Under the pieces are notes generated by a model that made no database searches, was not told the origin of the DNA, and saw only the letters and a list, made by a program, of their open reading frames with translations. Both the position numbers and the translations under genes were made by a program. DNA of 64,000 nt from Bacillota bacterium. Lineage in GTDB: Bacteria > Bacillota > Clostridia > Christensenellales > Aristaeellaceae. Where the stretch lies: the NCBI GenBank assembly GCA_023392515.1, contig JAEVYX010000142.1, positions 1-64,000 of the forward strand, written 5' to 3'. Shown in pieces: positions 1 through 7,771 of this stretch (position 1 is the first letter of the stretch; the number at the start of each line of letters is the position of its first letter).

Positions 1-193
1 CGGTTCCCGTTTGTCCCAGCCTGTCGTCCACTTCCTCCGCCAGGGTTTTGACCTGAATCGCCGAGCGTCCGGTAGCGATCACCATATGGTCGGTAAGAAC
101 AGTCAGGTGACCTACTTCGAGCACCACGATGTCCTGGGCCTTTTTATCATATAAAATGGAAGCGATTTGAAGGGCTAGTGCGGGTTGATTCAT
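1..193 (-). CDS. rsfS: Ribosomal silencing factor RsfS, 5' part only
   Basis: The first 64 codons of an RsfS/Iojap-family protein; the rest lies beyond the left edge of the window. RsfS binds ribosomal protein L14 on the large subunit and blocks joining of the 30S subunit when nutrients are low. The visible residues (MNQPALALQIASILYDKK, then DIVVLEV and LTDHMVIATGRS) match the N-terminal part of the family. The ATG is preceded by AGGATGACGC on the minus strand. It sits just downstream of nadD-yqeK in the same orientation, the usual order in Firmicutes (nadD, yqeK, rsfS), which supports the call. Confidence 0.85.
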   Translation of the reverse strand, partial: MNQPALALQIASILYDKKAQDIVVLEVGHLTVLTDHMVIATGRSAIQVKTLAEEVDDRLGQTGT

Positions 194-226
194 GCGTCAT
201 CCTCCTTGGTATATTTTCAGAAATGC

Positions 227-1414
227 TTATGCGCCATTCAGGCTTTTAAGCCAGGCCATCACCTGCCACATGGCAGGATGCATTGCTTTCCCCCTGCTTT
301 GAACATAGCCGGCGGTGCTTTCCATGGATTTCAAAACCGCTCCGGCAAGGCTAGTCTTCGCCAAACGGCGGATTTCTTCCAACTGTGTATAGGTTTCCCG
401 GGTAGGTTCTATTTTATCCGCCAAAAAAACAACCATATCCAATTTGCTCATAGGAATCCGGCCCAGCGTATGGCAGGTAATAGCCTCCAAAACATCAGTA
501 TCCTCTACGCCATACCTGAACTTCGCCAAGTGAGCGCCTACCATGCTATGGAGAAGCGCTCCCGAATTTCGGGATATTTCGTCCGCCTTCAGGCCATGTT
601 CGTCCGCATATGCCTGCAGCGCTTTGAGCGTCATGCCTTTGGCACAGTCATGATAAAGCCCGGCCAGTTCGGCTTTCTCCGCATTGACATCATGCTGCTT
701 GGCGAGATTCCGTGCGGTGATCGCAACGCTCAAGGTATGAGCCATGCGAGCGTCGCCCACGGCGTCCAGCAGTTGGTTCATATGTCCGGATGCGCCTTTG
801 GGATGTGCTGCCGCACCATACAAGCCCATCACCCTTATATACTCCTCCACCGCCGGACTCACCCCATCGGGAGGGTTGCCCTTTTCAAGTTGATCCCGTA
901 TGGCTGTAGAAGACAGGTTCATAGGCACCATGGGTATATTTTGCAGTTTAGCCCCGCGGTCTTCCAACGCTTTGCGGAAGGAAGCCGCCGATTCACCTGC
1001 GGCTACTCCCGGCCTTGGGCAAACGAGAAAGCTGCACAGGGTAAAAACCCGGTCCGGATCTCTCCAATGAGGAAGTTCATAGAGGGTGTCCTCGCCTATA
1101 ATAAAGAAAAGCGATGCTTGCGGCATCTGTTCATGAAGCAGAGATAATGTATCCACTGAATAAACTATGCCGCTTCTGTTCATTTCTATAGTAGAGGGAT
1201 AAAAACCTTCTTCAAAAGCCACCGCCATGCGCACCATGAATAGCCGCGCAGCAGCATCTGCAAGGCCTTCACGCTTGTGGGGCGGGTTCCCCGTGGGAAT
1301 AAACAGCACCTTATTAAGTGATGCCGCTTCCATAGCTCGGCGGGCCATAGCCACATGCCCCTGATGGATTGGATTAAAACTGCCGCCCATCAGGCCAATG
1401 CGCTCTTTTTCCAC
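227..1414 (-). CDS. nadD: Fused nicotinate-nucleotide adenylyltransferase / YqeK HD-domain hydrolase
   Basis: A single reading frame joins two proteins that are usually separate. Residues 1 to about 200 are NadD, which makes deamido-NAD from nicotinate mononucleotide and ATP; the nucleotidyltransferase motif GSFNPIHQGH is at residues 11-20 and the second motif SSTAIR is also present. Residues about 205-395 are YqeK, an HD-domain hydrolase that in characterised members splits diadenosine tetraphosphate symmetrically; YHDCAKGM, HSMVGAHLAK and LADKIEP supply the metal ligands. I chose the GTG at 1414 because AAAGGGGG sits 7 bases upstream. An in-frame ATG lies 30 bases further up, but it overlaps a TATAAT box and has no ribosome binding site. 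rsfS follows 33 bases downstream. Confidence 0.88.
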   Translation of the reverse strand: MEKERIGLMGGSFNPIHQGHVAMARRAMEAASLNKVLFIPTGNPPHKREGLADAAARLFMVRMAVAFEEGFYPSTIEMNRSGIVYSVDTLSLLHEQMPQASLFFIIGEDTLYELPHWRDPDRVFTLCSFLVCPRPGVAAGESAASFRKALEDRGAKLQNIPMVPMNLSSTAIRDQLEKGNPPDGVSPAVEEYIRVMGLYGAAAHPKGASGHMNQLLDAVGDARMAHTLSVAITARNLAKQHDVNAEKAELAGLYHDCAKGMTLKALQAYADEHGLKADEISRNSGALLHSMVGAHLAKFRYGVEDTDVLEAITCHTLGRIPMSKLDMVVFLADKIEPTRETYTQLEEIRRLAKTSLAGAVLKSMESTAGYVQSRGKAMHPAMWQVMAWLKSLNGA

Positions 1415-1442
1415 CCAGGCGCCCCCTTTCCTAGTTCCACCC

Positions 1443-1448
1443 ATTATA
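1443..1448 (-). promoter_or_regulatory. Candidate -10 box for the nadD-yqeK-rsfS operon
   Basis: A perfect TATAAT lies on the minus strand about 30 bases before the GTG start of nadD-yqeK. The matching -35 position (TTTTCC, 17 bases upstream) is poor, so strength is uncertain. It overlaps the upstream in-frame ATG and so argues against that start. Confidence 0.4.
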
Positions 1449-1492
1449 CCCTAAGGAAACAAAATGGAAAAGGGGCAAAAAGGAGAATTTAT

Positions 1493-2323
1493 ATGCAGCA
1501 GTACATGGAAAAAACACGGTTGGGCGGCACATTGGACGCCCTTGGTTTAAGACTCCTCATTATCATATTCTGCATCTTGTGGTTTATATGGCTTTGGGGA
1601 GTCACGCTTCCGGCTATTGTAGCAGGAATCGCCTTTTCCGCTCTGGTGGGGCTTGCCATCCGCCTGGGCAAAAAGCGGACGGTAACCAGGCGGGAGCAGG
1701 AATTGCGCCAGCGCATCGGCGGGGAAATTGCTGTAGAGGAACTACCGCTTTCGCCGGAGCGGCAAACCCACTTTCAAGCCGCACTCTGGCTGACCCTGGC
1801 CCATCCTTTGCGCATGGAGCGTATCACGAACGACGGGGTATTATGCCGCCTTGAAGAGGAGCTTGTGCTTGTCCGATGCATTAGCCGCCATTCTTCGGTA
1901 CCCGTCACCGTCCAGGACGTAATCGAAGGCCAACGGGCCTGTATCCTTCATCGTGCGCAAAAATGTGTTCTATGCACGACCTCTCCCCTGCAGGGAGCCA
2001 TTCATACCTATATCGGTCAAACGAATCCTCCCGTAAAGGTGGTCAGCCGGGACAGGATGATCCGCCTGGCCGGTATCGCAGCCCCTGCCACTGATGCACA
2101 GCTGGTGGCCTTGGGAAGCCGAAAGCGCCGGCAGGCAGACTGGCGCACCTGGCTGAACCATATTCTTTCACCCCACCGCAGCCGCCGCTATCTCCTCTAT
2201 GGAATGGGTCTGCTGGCGATGTACCTGATTACCAGGCTGGCCTATTATCCTGTCCCAGCCGCCATCTGCCTTTCTCTGTCTGTGCTGTCCAAACTGCGCC
2301 CGCAAAAGGAGGACACCCTCTAA
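1493..2323 (+). CDS. Membrane protein with a soluble nuclease-fold-like middle domain, unknown function
   Basis: A 276-residue protein starting at the ATG behind AGGAGA (1481-1486). Two hydrophobic segments near the N-terminus (about residues 18-33 and 36-55) are followed by a basic stretch and a soluble domain of about 150 residues, then two more hydrophobic segments near the C-terminus (about 230-265). The middle domain has the alternating pattern ELVLVRCISRHS, ACILHRAQKCVLCTTSP and VVSRDRMIRLA, which resembles restriction-endonuclease-like (Mrr/RecB-type) folds in other membrane-anchored Firmicute proteins, but I see no clear catalytic D-ExK set. The function is unknown. The gene converges on the cysteine desulfurase and their ends overlap by 4 bases. 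Confidence 0.65.
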   Translation: MQQYMEKTRLGGTLDALGLRLLIIIFCILWFIWLWGVTLPAIVAGIAFSALVGLAIRLGKKRTVTRREQELRQRIGGEIAVEELPLSPERQTHFQAALWLTLAHPLRMERITNDGVLCRLEEELVLVRCISRHSSVPVTVQDVIEGQRACILHRAQKCVLCTTSPLQGAIHTYIGQTNPPVKVVSRDRMIRLAGIAAPATDAQLVALGSRKRRQADWRTWLNHILSPHRSRRYLLYGMGLLAMYLITRLAYYPVPAAICLSLSVLSKLRPQKEDTL

Positions 2324-3459
2324 TTGCCGTCTTTGGCAATTCGCTCAACCACAAGAGCCAAATCGTCCATATCCTTTTCCGTGTTGTAAATACCAACACT
2401 GGCACGGACAGCGCCGATATCCATCGTGCCCAGGTATTCATGCATCATGGGGGCACAGTGCAGCCCGCCGCGCAATGCAAAACCCGCCCGGTCCAAAGTA
2501 TCGGCCACTTCTCCACTTTCCAGGCCCGCTATATTGAAGCTTACCACGCCCACCTTCTGGACATTGTCGGCACCGTAAACAGTCACCCCGTCGGTCTGTT
2601 TTAGGTTGTCACGCAGTCTGTCCGCAAGGTGGGCTTCATATTCTGCAATTTCGCGCAGATGTGCGCTTACAAATCTCGCCCCAACAAAAAGCCCTGCTAT
2701 ACCGGGCAGATTCATAGTACCACTCTCGTAGCGGTCCGGCAATTCCAGGGGCTGCAGCATGCTTTCCGACCTGGAGCCGGTTCCCCCTTCGCGAAGCGGC
2801 CGGGGCAGCATCCCCTGACCCAACAGTAATACGCCTGTACCATGTGGGCCAAGCAAGCCCTTATGGCCAGCCATAGCCACAACGTCCGCATGGAGGGATC
2901 GAGGACTCACATCCAGAATTCCTGCCGTTTGGGCTGCATCCACCAAAAATGGCACCCCATTTTCCTGGCATACAAGCCCTAGGCGGCTGATAGGCTGCAC
3001 CACGCCGGTAACATTGCTGGCATGGTTGAAAACCACCATTGCCGTTTTGGGGCTGATGAGTCCCTGCAATTGGTGGGGCTGCAAAACGCCGTCCCGGTCC
3101 GGCATCATTTGCTTTACGGTGATCATGCCCTGCTGTTCATAGCCTTTGAGCACGCGCATCACCGCGTTATGCTCAGAATGGCTGATGATGACCTCATCCC
3201 CCTGGTATAAACAGCCCCGTAATGCCAAATTCAACCCATCGGTACAGCTTCCCGTAAAGATGACTTGCTCCGGCTTTTCCATCCGGTACATATCCGCCAG
3301 CTTTTCCCGGCATGCCTGCAAAACCCGTCCGCCCGCCAAAGAAATGCGGTGCCCTGCCCGGCCCGGATTCCCGCCAATGCGGTTCAAGGTGCCTGCCACA
3401 GCCCGCGCCACCGCGGGGGGCTTTGGAAAACTGGTTGCAGCGTTATCCAAATAAATCAT
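2320..3459 (-). CDS. Cysteine desulfurase family protein (aminotransferase class V)
   Basis: A 379-residue pyridoxal-phosphate enzyme of the class V aminotransferase fold that removes sulfur from cysteine as an enzyme-bound persulfide (or selenium from selenocysteine). The start MIYLDNAATSFPKP is typical. The cofactor lysine is in AGHKGLLGPHG near residue 200, and the catalytic cysteine is Cys335 in GGLHCAP. It resembles the short SufS-like subfamily often found beside DUF3343 proteins, and a DUF3343 gene lies divergently only 87 bases away. No IscU or SufU scaffold gene is close, so a role in making a dedicated persulfide or selenide carrier is more likely than bulk FeS assembly. That last point is inference from context. 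Confidence 0.87.
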   Translation of the reverse strand: MIYLDNAATSFPKPPAVARAVAGTLNRIGGNPGRAGHRISLAGGRVLQACREKLADMYRMEKPEQVIFTGSCTDGLNLALRGCLYQGDEVIISHSEHNAVMRVLKGYEQQGMITVKQMMPDRDGVLQPHQLQGLISPKTAMVVFNHASNVTGVVQPISRLGLVCQENGVPFLVDAAQTAGILDVSPRSLHADVVAMAGHKGLLGPHGTGVLLLGQGMLPRPLREGGTGSRSESMLQPLELPDRYESGTMNLPGIAGLFVGARFVSAHLREIAEYEAHLADRLRDNLKQTDGVTVYGADNVQKVGVVSFNIAGLESGEVADTLDRAGFALRGGLHCAPMMHEYLGTMDIGAVRASVGIYNTEKDMDDLALVVERIAKDGN

Positions 3460-3546
3460 GGCTCAGCCTCTCTCTTCCTTGGTTTCGCCCGCACGCGGCG
3501 CAACTTGACCGTATACTATATGAAGTGGGAAGGAGGATCTGAACCC

Positions 3547-3813
3547 ATGAGTGAAATTTTTGGCATTGCGGCCTTCCGCTCCCGTCAGCAAGTGCTGCGC
3601 TTTGAATCCGCCTTGAAGCGGGCAGGCCTTCGGGTAGGCGTTGTCGCCACACCACGGGATGTGTCCATCGGCTGCGGCCTATCCGTCCGTTTTAATCTAA
3701 ACGAAACGCAAGAAGTCATGCATGTATACATGCAGGTAAGGCCCAGTCATCTTGTCGGGTTTTATCGGGTAGAGCGCACTGGCCGGGATCGGCCTACTTG
3801 TACGCCATTATAA
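3547..3813 (+). CDS. DUF3343 protein, putative Se/S carrier
   Basis: An 88-residue protein of the DUF3343 family, annotated elsewhere as a putative selenium/sulfur carrier. The opening FGIAAFRSRQQVLRFESALK and the motif IGCGLSVRF, with its single conserved Cys43, are the hallmarks. AAGGAGG precedes the ATG at 3547. The gene is divergent from the cysteine desulfurase; in this family the desulfurase is thought to load sulfur or selenium on the CGxS cysteine. The C-terminus (RTGRDRPTCTPL) contains a second cysteine, Cys85, that is not part of the core motif. The assignment rests on the motif and the neighbour; the chemistry is inferred. Confidence 0.75.
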   Translation: MSEIFGIAAFRSRQQVLRFESALKRAGLRVGVVATPRDVSIGCGLSVRFNLNETQEVMHVYMQVRPSHLVGFYRVERTGRDRPTCTPL

Positions 3814-3815
3814 GA

Positions 3816-3854
3816 AAACCGCCGCCCCTGTGCAAAATTCCGCACAGGGGCGGC
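3816..3854 (-). terminator. Intrinsic terminator after the ECF S-component gene
   Basis: A perfect 13-bp stem (GCCGCCCCTGTGC at 3821-3833 with its complement at 3842-3854) and an 8-base loop. On the minus strand it is followed by GGTTTTCTTATAA, so it ends the TM1266/ECF transcript. It may also stop the convergent DUF3343 transcript. Confidence 0.8.
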
Positions 3855-3867
3855 AGCTCCATCCAAA

Positions 3868-4419
3868 CTATTCTTTTCTCGCCTTATGTACAGATGGAAG
3901 CACCACAAAGCCCAAGGCCATGGCAATGAGTGCCGTAACAAGCTGCTGTACCTGGGCGGCCGCCCCTGCCGCCAGCATCACCTGAAAGGCTTTTCCCTGC
4001 TTGGCGGAAAGCACCAGCGCATTTCCTGCAGCCATCACAGCAAACTTCAATATAGTTGAAAGGATTCCGGCGATCCCAAAAGACACAGGCCGAAGCTTAC
4101 CATCTTTTTGAAAGACCGGGGTAACAATAAGGCCGTAAAGTATCACCAGCACACCATTACCCAGCATTATAAAGGGGAGCATCGGTGCCTGCGCAAACCC
4201 TTGCAAAAGGGCGATCAGCGGCGCGGCAATGGAAATCAATAAGCCTGCCCAAAGGTTAACCAAAACAGTAGCCACAATGAGACACAAGTTGACAAGCGTT
4301 CCCGTCAAATAAGTAGATATGGGATTGGCTCCTATCAATAACCGGATGTTTTGAAATACCAAAGTCAGTGCCAAAAGTACCGCCGCCGTTACCAGTTGCC
4401 TAGTCTTATTGGTTGTCAT
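3868..4419 (-). CDS. ECF-type transporter S component (substrate-binding membrane protein)
   Basis: A 183-residue, very hydrophobic protein with about five or six membrane segments, the size and layout of the S (substrate-capture) components of energy-coupling-factor importers. Such proteins bind a vitamin or metal and dock on a shared EcfA-EcfA'-EcfT module, which is not encoded in this window. The substrate cannot be read from the sequence. The start codon overlaps the stop of the TM1266 gene by four bases (ATGA), so the two are translationally coupled. Expression is probably set by the terminator-containing leader upstream of the TM1266 gene. An ECF partner of this kind suggests that a cofactor or metal need is tied to the hydrogenase-associated regulator. 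Confidence 0.72.
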   Translation of the reverse strand: MTTNKTRQLVTAAVLLALTLVFQNIRLLIGANPISTYLTGTLVNLCLIVATVLVNLWAGLLISIAAPLIALLQGFAQAPMLPFIMLGNGVLVILYGLIVTPVFQKDGKLRPVSFGIAGILSTILKFAVMAAGNALVLSAKQGKAFQVMLAAGAAAQVQQLVTALIAMALGFVVLPSVHKARKE

Positions 4420-4706
4420 ACATCTATTCTCCCGATTTCTTCTCTTCTTTGAACTGCTTTTGATACCAGAGCACTTTTAACCAGAACGCCTTTTATGTTG
4501 CCCAGCCGTCCCGTCAACGCGCCAACCTTATCGTTTGTTCCTTCTACAATCAGCCCGATGACTCCGATGCCTGTCTCCCGATCCGGCACGCCGATACGGC
4601 CCCTGATAACGGGAGCAAACTCACTGAGGATTCCGTTCACCCGGCTCACCTGCCCTCGGTCCTCCACAATAACACCTACAAAGCCCAAGCGGTTTTCCAA
4701 TTCCAT
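4416..4706 (-). CDS. TM1266-type iron-only hydrogenase system putative regulator
   Basis: A 96-residue protein of the TM1266 family, small ACT-like alpha-beta proteins that sit beside [FeFe]-hydrogenase maturation genes (hydE, hydF, hydG) in many anaerobes and are presumed regulators. Diagnostic segments are RLGFVGVIVEDR, FAPVIRGRIGVPDRE and IGVIGLIVEGTNDKVGALTG. The ATG at 4706 was chosen because AAAGGAGG lies 7 bases upstream; an upstream extension would read through the leader terminator. No hydrogenase or maturation gene is in this window, so the usual partners must be elsewhere. It is the first gene of a two-gene operon with an ECF S component. Confidence 0.78.
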   Translation of the reverse strand: MELENRLGFVGVIVEDRGQVSRVNGILSEFAPVIRGRIGVPDRETGIGVIGLIVEGTNDKVGALTGRLGNIKGVLVKSALVSKAVQRREEIGRIDV

Positions 4707-4725
4707 AACCAATCCTCCTTTGCGC

Positions 4726-4900
4726 AAAAAAGACAGCACGGCAAAACTACCGGCTGTCAAAATACAAGCATCGCATGATATACCCCCTTCCCATCTTCGG
4801 CCTTGGCGCACCTCAGCCGTCAATCAGGAGTTATTCAGGGCATTCCTCGTCCGCACGCCTAAGCGCCAGGAGTTGGTTATCGCCCGTCTTTTCCATTATA
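4726..4900 (-). promoter_or_regulatory. Structured leader with intrinsic terminator; candidate riboswitch of unassigned class
   Basis: A TATAAT box (4895-4900) is followed by about 130 bases of GC-rich leader and a factor-independent terminator (GACAGC...GCTGTC stem at 4732-4758 with inner CGG/CCG pairs, then six T). The terminator ends about 20 bases before the TM1266 start codon, so it must be overcome for expression. In the leader, CGGCTG (4814-4819) is complementary to CAGCCG in the 5' arm of the terminator (4751-4756), giving a possible antiterminator. A GGGC/GCCC closing helix and a CGC-UUAG-GCG hairpin are also visible. I compared it by eye with TPP, FMN, lysine, THF, SAM, cobalamin and T-box signatures and found no convincing match. 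Confidence 0.55.
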
Positions 4901-5096
4901 CCATCTTTTCGCTCGTTTTAAGCTTTTCACTTCATCTTTTTGCTATATCATACCAATAAAAAGAATCAGACGTAAGGGGGTCAACTTTTTCTCAATGTCA
5001 CAACCGCACTCACCCCTGTAACGATCATCATGGCAATTCCCGCAATTATGTCATTTTCAAGAATGAGATGACTTTGATCGACATCTCAAACGGCAC
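4901..5096. other. Intergenic stretch without a recognised gene
   Basis: AT-rich upstream part of the TM1266 promoter region and the far side of the ctpA-like terminator. Only short open frames are present on either strand, none with a convincing start and ribosome binding site. Confidence 0.5.
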
Positions 5097-5131
5097 GAAA
5101 AGGAGCGCAAGATCTTTCAATCAGCGCTCCT
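5097..5131 (-). terminator. Intrinsic terminator of the S41 protease gene
   Basis: AGGAGCGC (5124-5131 read on the minus strand) pairs with GCGCTCCT (5101-5108) across a 15-base loop and is followed by TTTTCG on the minus strand, 22 bases after the stop codon of the protease gene. Confidence 0.75.
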
Positions 5132-5152
5132 CTATTGACCGTTAACGGCAGG

Positions 5153-6373
5153 CTATGCCCCCATCAATCCTTGAATGACTTCCACGGCTTTGCTTAACTG
5201 GGGATCATTCAAATCCCCTATTTCATACATACCGTTATCGCCCTCGGGCAGCGCAGCCTCCACATTGGGGGTAATGCCTTTTTCGTGAACTTGATTTCCA
5301 TTCGGGGTAAAATACTGGGCGACCGTGAGCTGCATACCTGCGCCGTTTTCCCCTACCGGCAGCACATATTGAATAACACCTTTGCCATACGACGTAACAC
5401 CCACAACGGTGGCTGCCTGATGGTCTTGAAGGGCTCCCGCCAGCACTTCCGAAGCTGAAGCAGAATTTTCATTGAGCATCACAACAACGGGGATATCCAT
5501 TTTTCCCGGTGTGGCATAAGTATAGGAGCGCTGGCCTTGCCTGTCTTCGGAGTAGTAAACAGCGCCCTCATCCAGGAACATATCGGCAATCGCCACGGCG
5601 TCATCCACCCATCCGCCGGGGTTGTCCCTCAGGTCGATAATCAGGGATTGCATGCCCTGTCCGCTTAATTGGGCCACTGCTTCGCCAAATGCCGTACGGC
5701 AATCACCGGCAAACTCAAACAGGCTTATATAGCCTATATTGCCTTCAAGCATAGCGGATTCCACCCGGTTTACCTTGATTTCGGCCCGGGGTACAGTAAA
5801 ATCCAGGGTCTCTTTGCCACGAAGCATTTTGATCTGCACGGTTTCCCCTACTTTACCCCGCATGATATCCACAGCATCCTGAAGATTGTAAGCATCCACC
5901 TGCAAGTCGTCCACAAACTGCAAAACATCGCCCTTATGGATGCCCGCCGCCTGTGCCGGGCTGTCTTTGAACACACGGCTTACGGTACAAACCAACGTTT
6001 CATAATCTGCCGTGATTTGAATGCCAATGCCCGCATATTCCCCTTGGTCATCTTCCCAAAGCGCGGCATATTCCTCTGAACTGTAATAGTATGTATAAGG
6101 GTCTTCCAGCCCATAAAGAAGCCCACGCTCAGCGTTTTCTACAAGGGCGTCCACGTCCGGTTCCTTATAGTAATACTCTTCGACCATCGCGAGAAGTTCA
6201 TCCAGCTCCTTGTACTTTTGAAGACGCTCATATTCCTCTGCAGGAATCGTGACCGTCTCTACCTGAACAGTGGAGCCGGGATCAAGGACGGACGCATTGC
6301 CATTGGAGATATTACATCCCGTCAGCAACATTGCCGCTAATACCACCGCAACGAACGCTTGAATTCTTTTCAT
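5153..6373 (-). CDS. S41 family carboxy-terminal processing protease, lipoprotein
   Basis: A 406-residue protease of the CtpA family. The signal peptide ends in the lipobox LLTGC (Cys20), so the protein should be anchored to the outer face of the membrane. A linker leads to a PDZ domain (about residues 110-190, with YAGIGIQI and AAGIHKGDVLQF), which recognises the C-terminus of the substrate, and then the S41 domain. The nucleophilic serine lies in NENSASASEV and the catalytic lysine in TSYGKGVIQ. The domain order and length are standard. It is the last gene before a terminator; the PucR-type regulator upstream is 25 bases away and may be co-transcribed. Substrates cannot be predicted. Confidence 0.9.
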   Translation of the reverse strand: MKRIQAFVAVVLAAMLLTGCNISNGNASVLDPGSTVQVETVTIPAEEYERLQKYKELDELLAMVEEYYYKEPDVDALVENAERGLLYGLEDPYTYYYSSEEYAALWEDDQGEYAGIGIQITADYETLVCTVSRVFKDSPAQAAGIHKGDVLQFVDDLQVDAYNLQDAVDIMRGKVGETVQIKMLRGKETLDFTVPRAEIKVNRVESAMLEGNIGYISLFEFAGDCRTAFGEAVAQLSGQGMQSLIIDLRDNPGGWVDDAVAIADMFLDEGAVYYSEDRQGQRSYTYATPGKMDIPVVVMLNENSASASEVLAGALQDHQAATVVGVTSYGKGVIQYVLPVGENGAGMQLTVAQYFTPNGNQVHEKGITPNVEAALPEGDNGMYEIGDLNDPQLSKAVEVIQGLMGA

Positions 6374-6398
6374 GCAATGCCTTTCTTTCCGGCCAAGA

Positions 6399-7466
6399 TC
6401 AGTGAATTTGCTGGGGCTTTTCGCTGCCGCACTTTTTAAGTTCCAATAGAATCTTAAAGGTTACCGCATCCTCGAATTTGCGAAGATCCAGCCCGATTTG
6501 GCGCTGCACCTTATCCAACCGGTATACCAGCGTATTGCGGTGAATATACAGCTGCCGGGCCGTATCTGACAGATTCAAGTCCTTTTTGAAGAACATTTCG
6601 ATGGTATACAGCATTTCATCATTAAACAAGCGCGCCGTCTTGCGGTTAAACAGCAGGTTATGATAATATGCACTGATGTCTCGGGGCAGCTCCATCAAGA
6701 ACCGTTCCAGCATCAGCCGATGGAATACATATGTGCTCATCGTCGGCTGGAATACCCGGCCCACTTCAATCGCGCGCCGTGCCTCGCGATAGCTTTCCCC
6801 CAGCGAAGCCAGGTTATGCCGCGGCTCACCGATGCCCACCGTCATGGTATGAGCGGTTTCGCCAAGCAGCGTTTCTTGAACGGCCTGGGCAAACTGCTGC
6901 AGATCATCCACCTCGTCGACGGTCTCCATATCTTTGAGCAGCGCTACCATATGCCGGTCAATTTCCACCAGTACATCGCTTTCCGCCTGAGGCACAAGCT
7001 CCTGTAAAAGCGCCAGGGCGCTGGTATTTTCTGTCTGCACAATGTGAAACAGCATGACGCATCGGTCCATCTCCATGGGAATCTGATGTTCATGGGCCAA
7101 TGCTTCCAGCTCGGAACCGTTGATTTCCTCCCGCAGCGCCCGGCGGTACACATCATTGCCGTCGGCAATGGACATACCGCTTTGCACCAATGTTTGCAAC
7201 AGCATATCCGCCAGAATCAGCACATCCTCTGCACCCATGGCCCCTTCTCTACAGCAGAGTACCATGGCAGGCTGCGTATCCACCAGACTATACAAAAATC
7301 CCTCCCTGCGCCTGGGCTGACCCGGTGCAAGGTTTTCCGGCAATAGATGGGAGGACGCCGCCTCCGGATAAATGGCATCCCCATGGCCATCCAAGAGAAG
7401 AACAGGCACCGACAGGCGTGAAAACACCTGGGCGACCTGCTTCAAAAAACGCTTTTCAAACAACAC
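6399..7466 (-). CDS. PucR/CdaR-type helix-turn-helix transcriptional regulator
   Basis: A 355-residue protein whose C-terminal 60 residues form the PucR-type helix-turn-helix (LNLSDTARQLYIHRNTLVYR, then LDKVQRQIGLDL). The centre (about residues 110-270) has the GGDEF-like fold seen in CdaR and PucR proteins, and the N-terminus looks like a sensory domain. Family members control sugar-diacid, purine or amino-acid use; the ligand here is unknown. The start is a GTG at 7466 behind AAAGGAG, with a TATAAT promoter about 40 bases upstream. It lies directly before the CtpA-like protease gene. No metabolic target gene is adjacent in the same direction. Confidence 0.82.
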   Translation of the reverse strand: MLFEKRFLKQVAQVFSRLSVPVLLLDGHGDAIYPEAASSHLLPENLAPGQPRRREGFLYSLVDTQPAMVLCCREGAMGAEDVLILADMLLQTLVQSGMSIADGNDVYRRALREEINGSELEALAHEHQIPMEMDRCVMLFHIVQTENTSALALLQELVPQAESDVLVEIDRHMVALLKDMETVDEVDDLQQFAQAVQETLLGETAHTMTVGIGEPRHNLASLGESYREARRAIEVGRVFQPTMSTYVFHRLMLERFLMELPRDISAYYHNLLFNRKTARLFNDEMLYTIEMFFKKDLNLSDTARQLYIHRNTLVYRLDKVQRQIGLDLRKFEDAVTFKILLELKKCGSEKPQQIH

Positions 7467-7508
7467 TTGGCTGCTCCTTTCAAATCTTTGGTTAAAACAT
7501 CACATTTG

Positions 7509-7537
7509 ATTATATCACATGACTTTTTGTCTGAAAA
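7509..7537 (-). promoter_or_regulatory. Promoter of the pucR-like gene
   Basis: TATAAT at 7509-7514 on the minus strand with TTTTCA 17 bases upstream (7532-7537). The rest of the 305-base gap between this gene and the msmX gene (7467-7771) holds only AT-rich sequence and the msmX terminator. Confidence 0.55.
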
Positions 7538-7722
7538 GGGAAAAACCCGAAAAGTTTGTGAACATTTCATAAAAAAAAGCTGCATCTATTCGGCCCACAA
7601 CCTGCCTTTTTCCAGAAAATCATGTCTTTCTTATGTTTTCGTTTTGTTTTATTCTATATTTGCCCGTTTCCATCAACGTTATGTCATGATATGAAAACTT
7701 CAAACTCTCCCCCTGTTCCACC

Positions 7723-7754
7723 AAAAAAAAGCACGCCTTTACAATCGGCGTGCT
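7723..7754 (-). terminator. Intrinsic terminator of the msmX-like gene
   Basis: AGCACGCC/GGCGTGCT stem (7730-7737 with 7747-7754) with a 9-base loop and a run of eight T on the minus strand, immediately after the stop codon of the ATPase gene. Confidence 0.88.
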
Positions 7755-7771
7755 GTTGAGAACATATAAAC

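Noticed and set aside
185..1147. Plus-strand frame of 320 codons opposite nadD-yqeK
   Set aside because: Antisense shadow; the minus-strand product has complete catalytic motifs of two known enzymes.
4759..4890. Possible lysine, TPP or T-box leader
   Set aside because: Short words such as GACGGCTGA and GCCGAAG recall lysine leaders and GCTGAGG recalls TPP, but the rest of each consensus is missing.
4990..5100. Small hydrophobic peptide frames on the minus strand downstream of the S41 protease gene
   Set aside because: The best one starts with a TTG inside the terminator hairpin loop and stops after 24 codons; a second frame continues without a start. Chance or decayed sequence is more likely.
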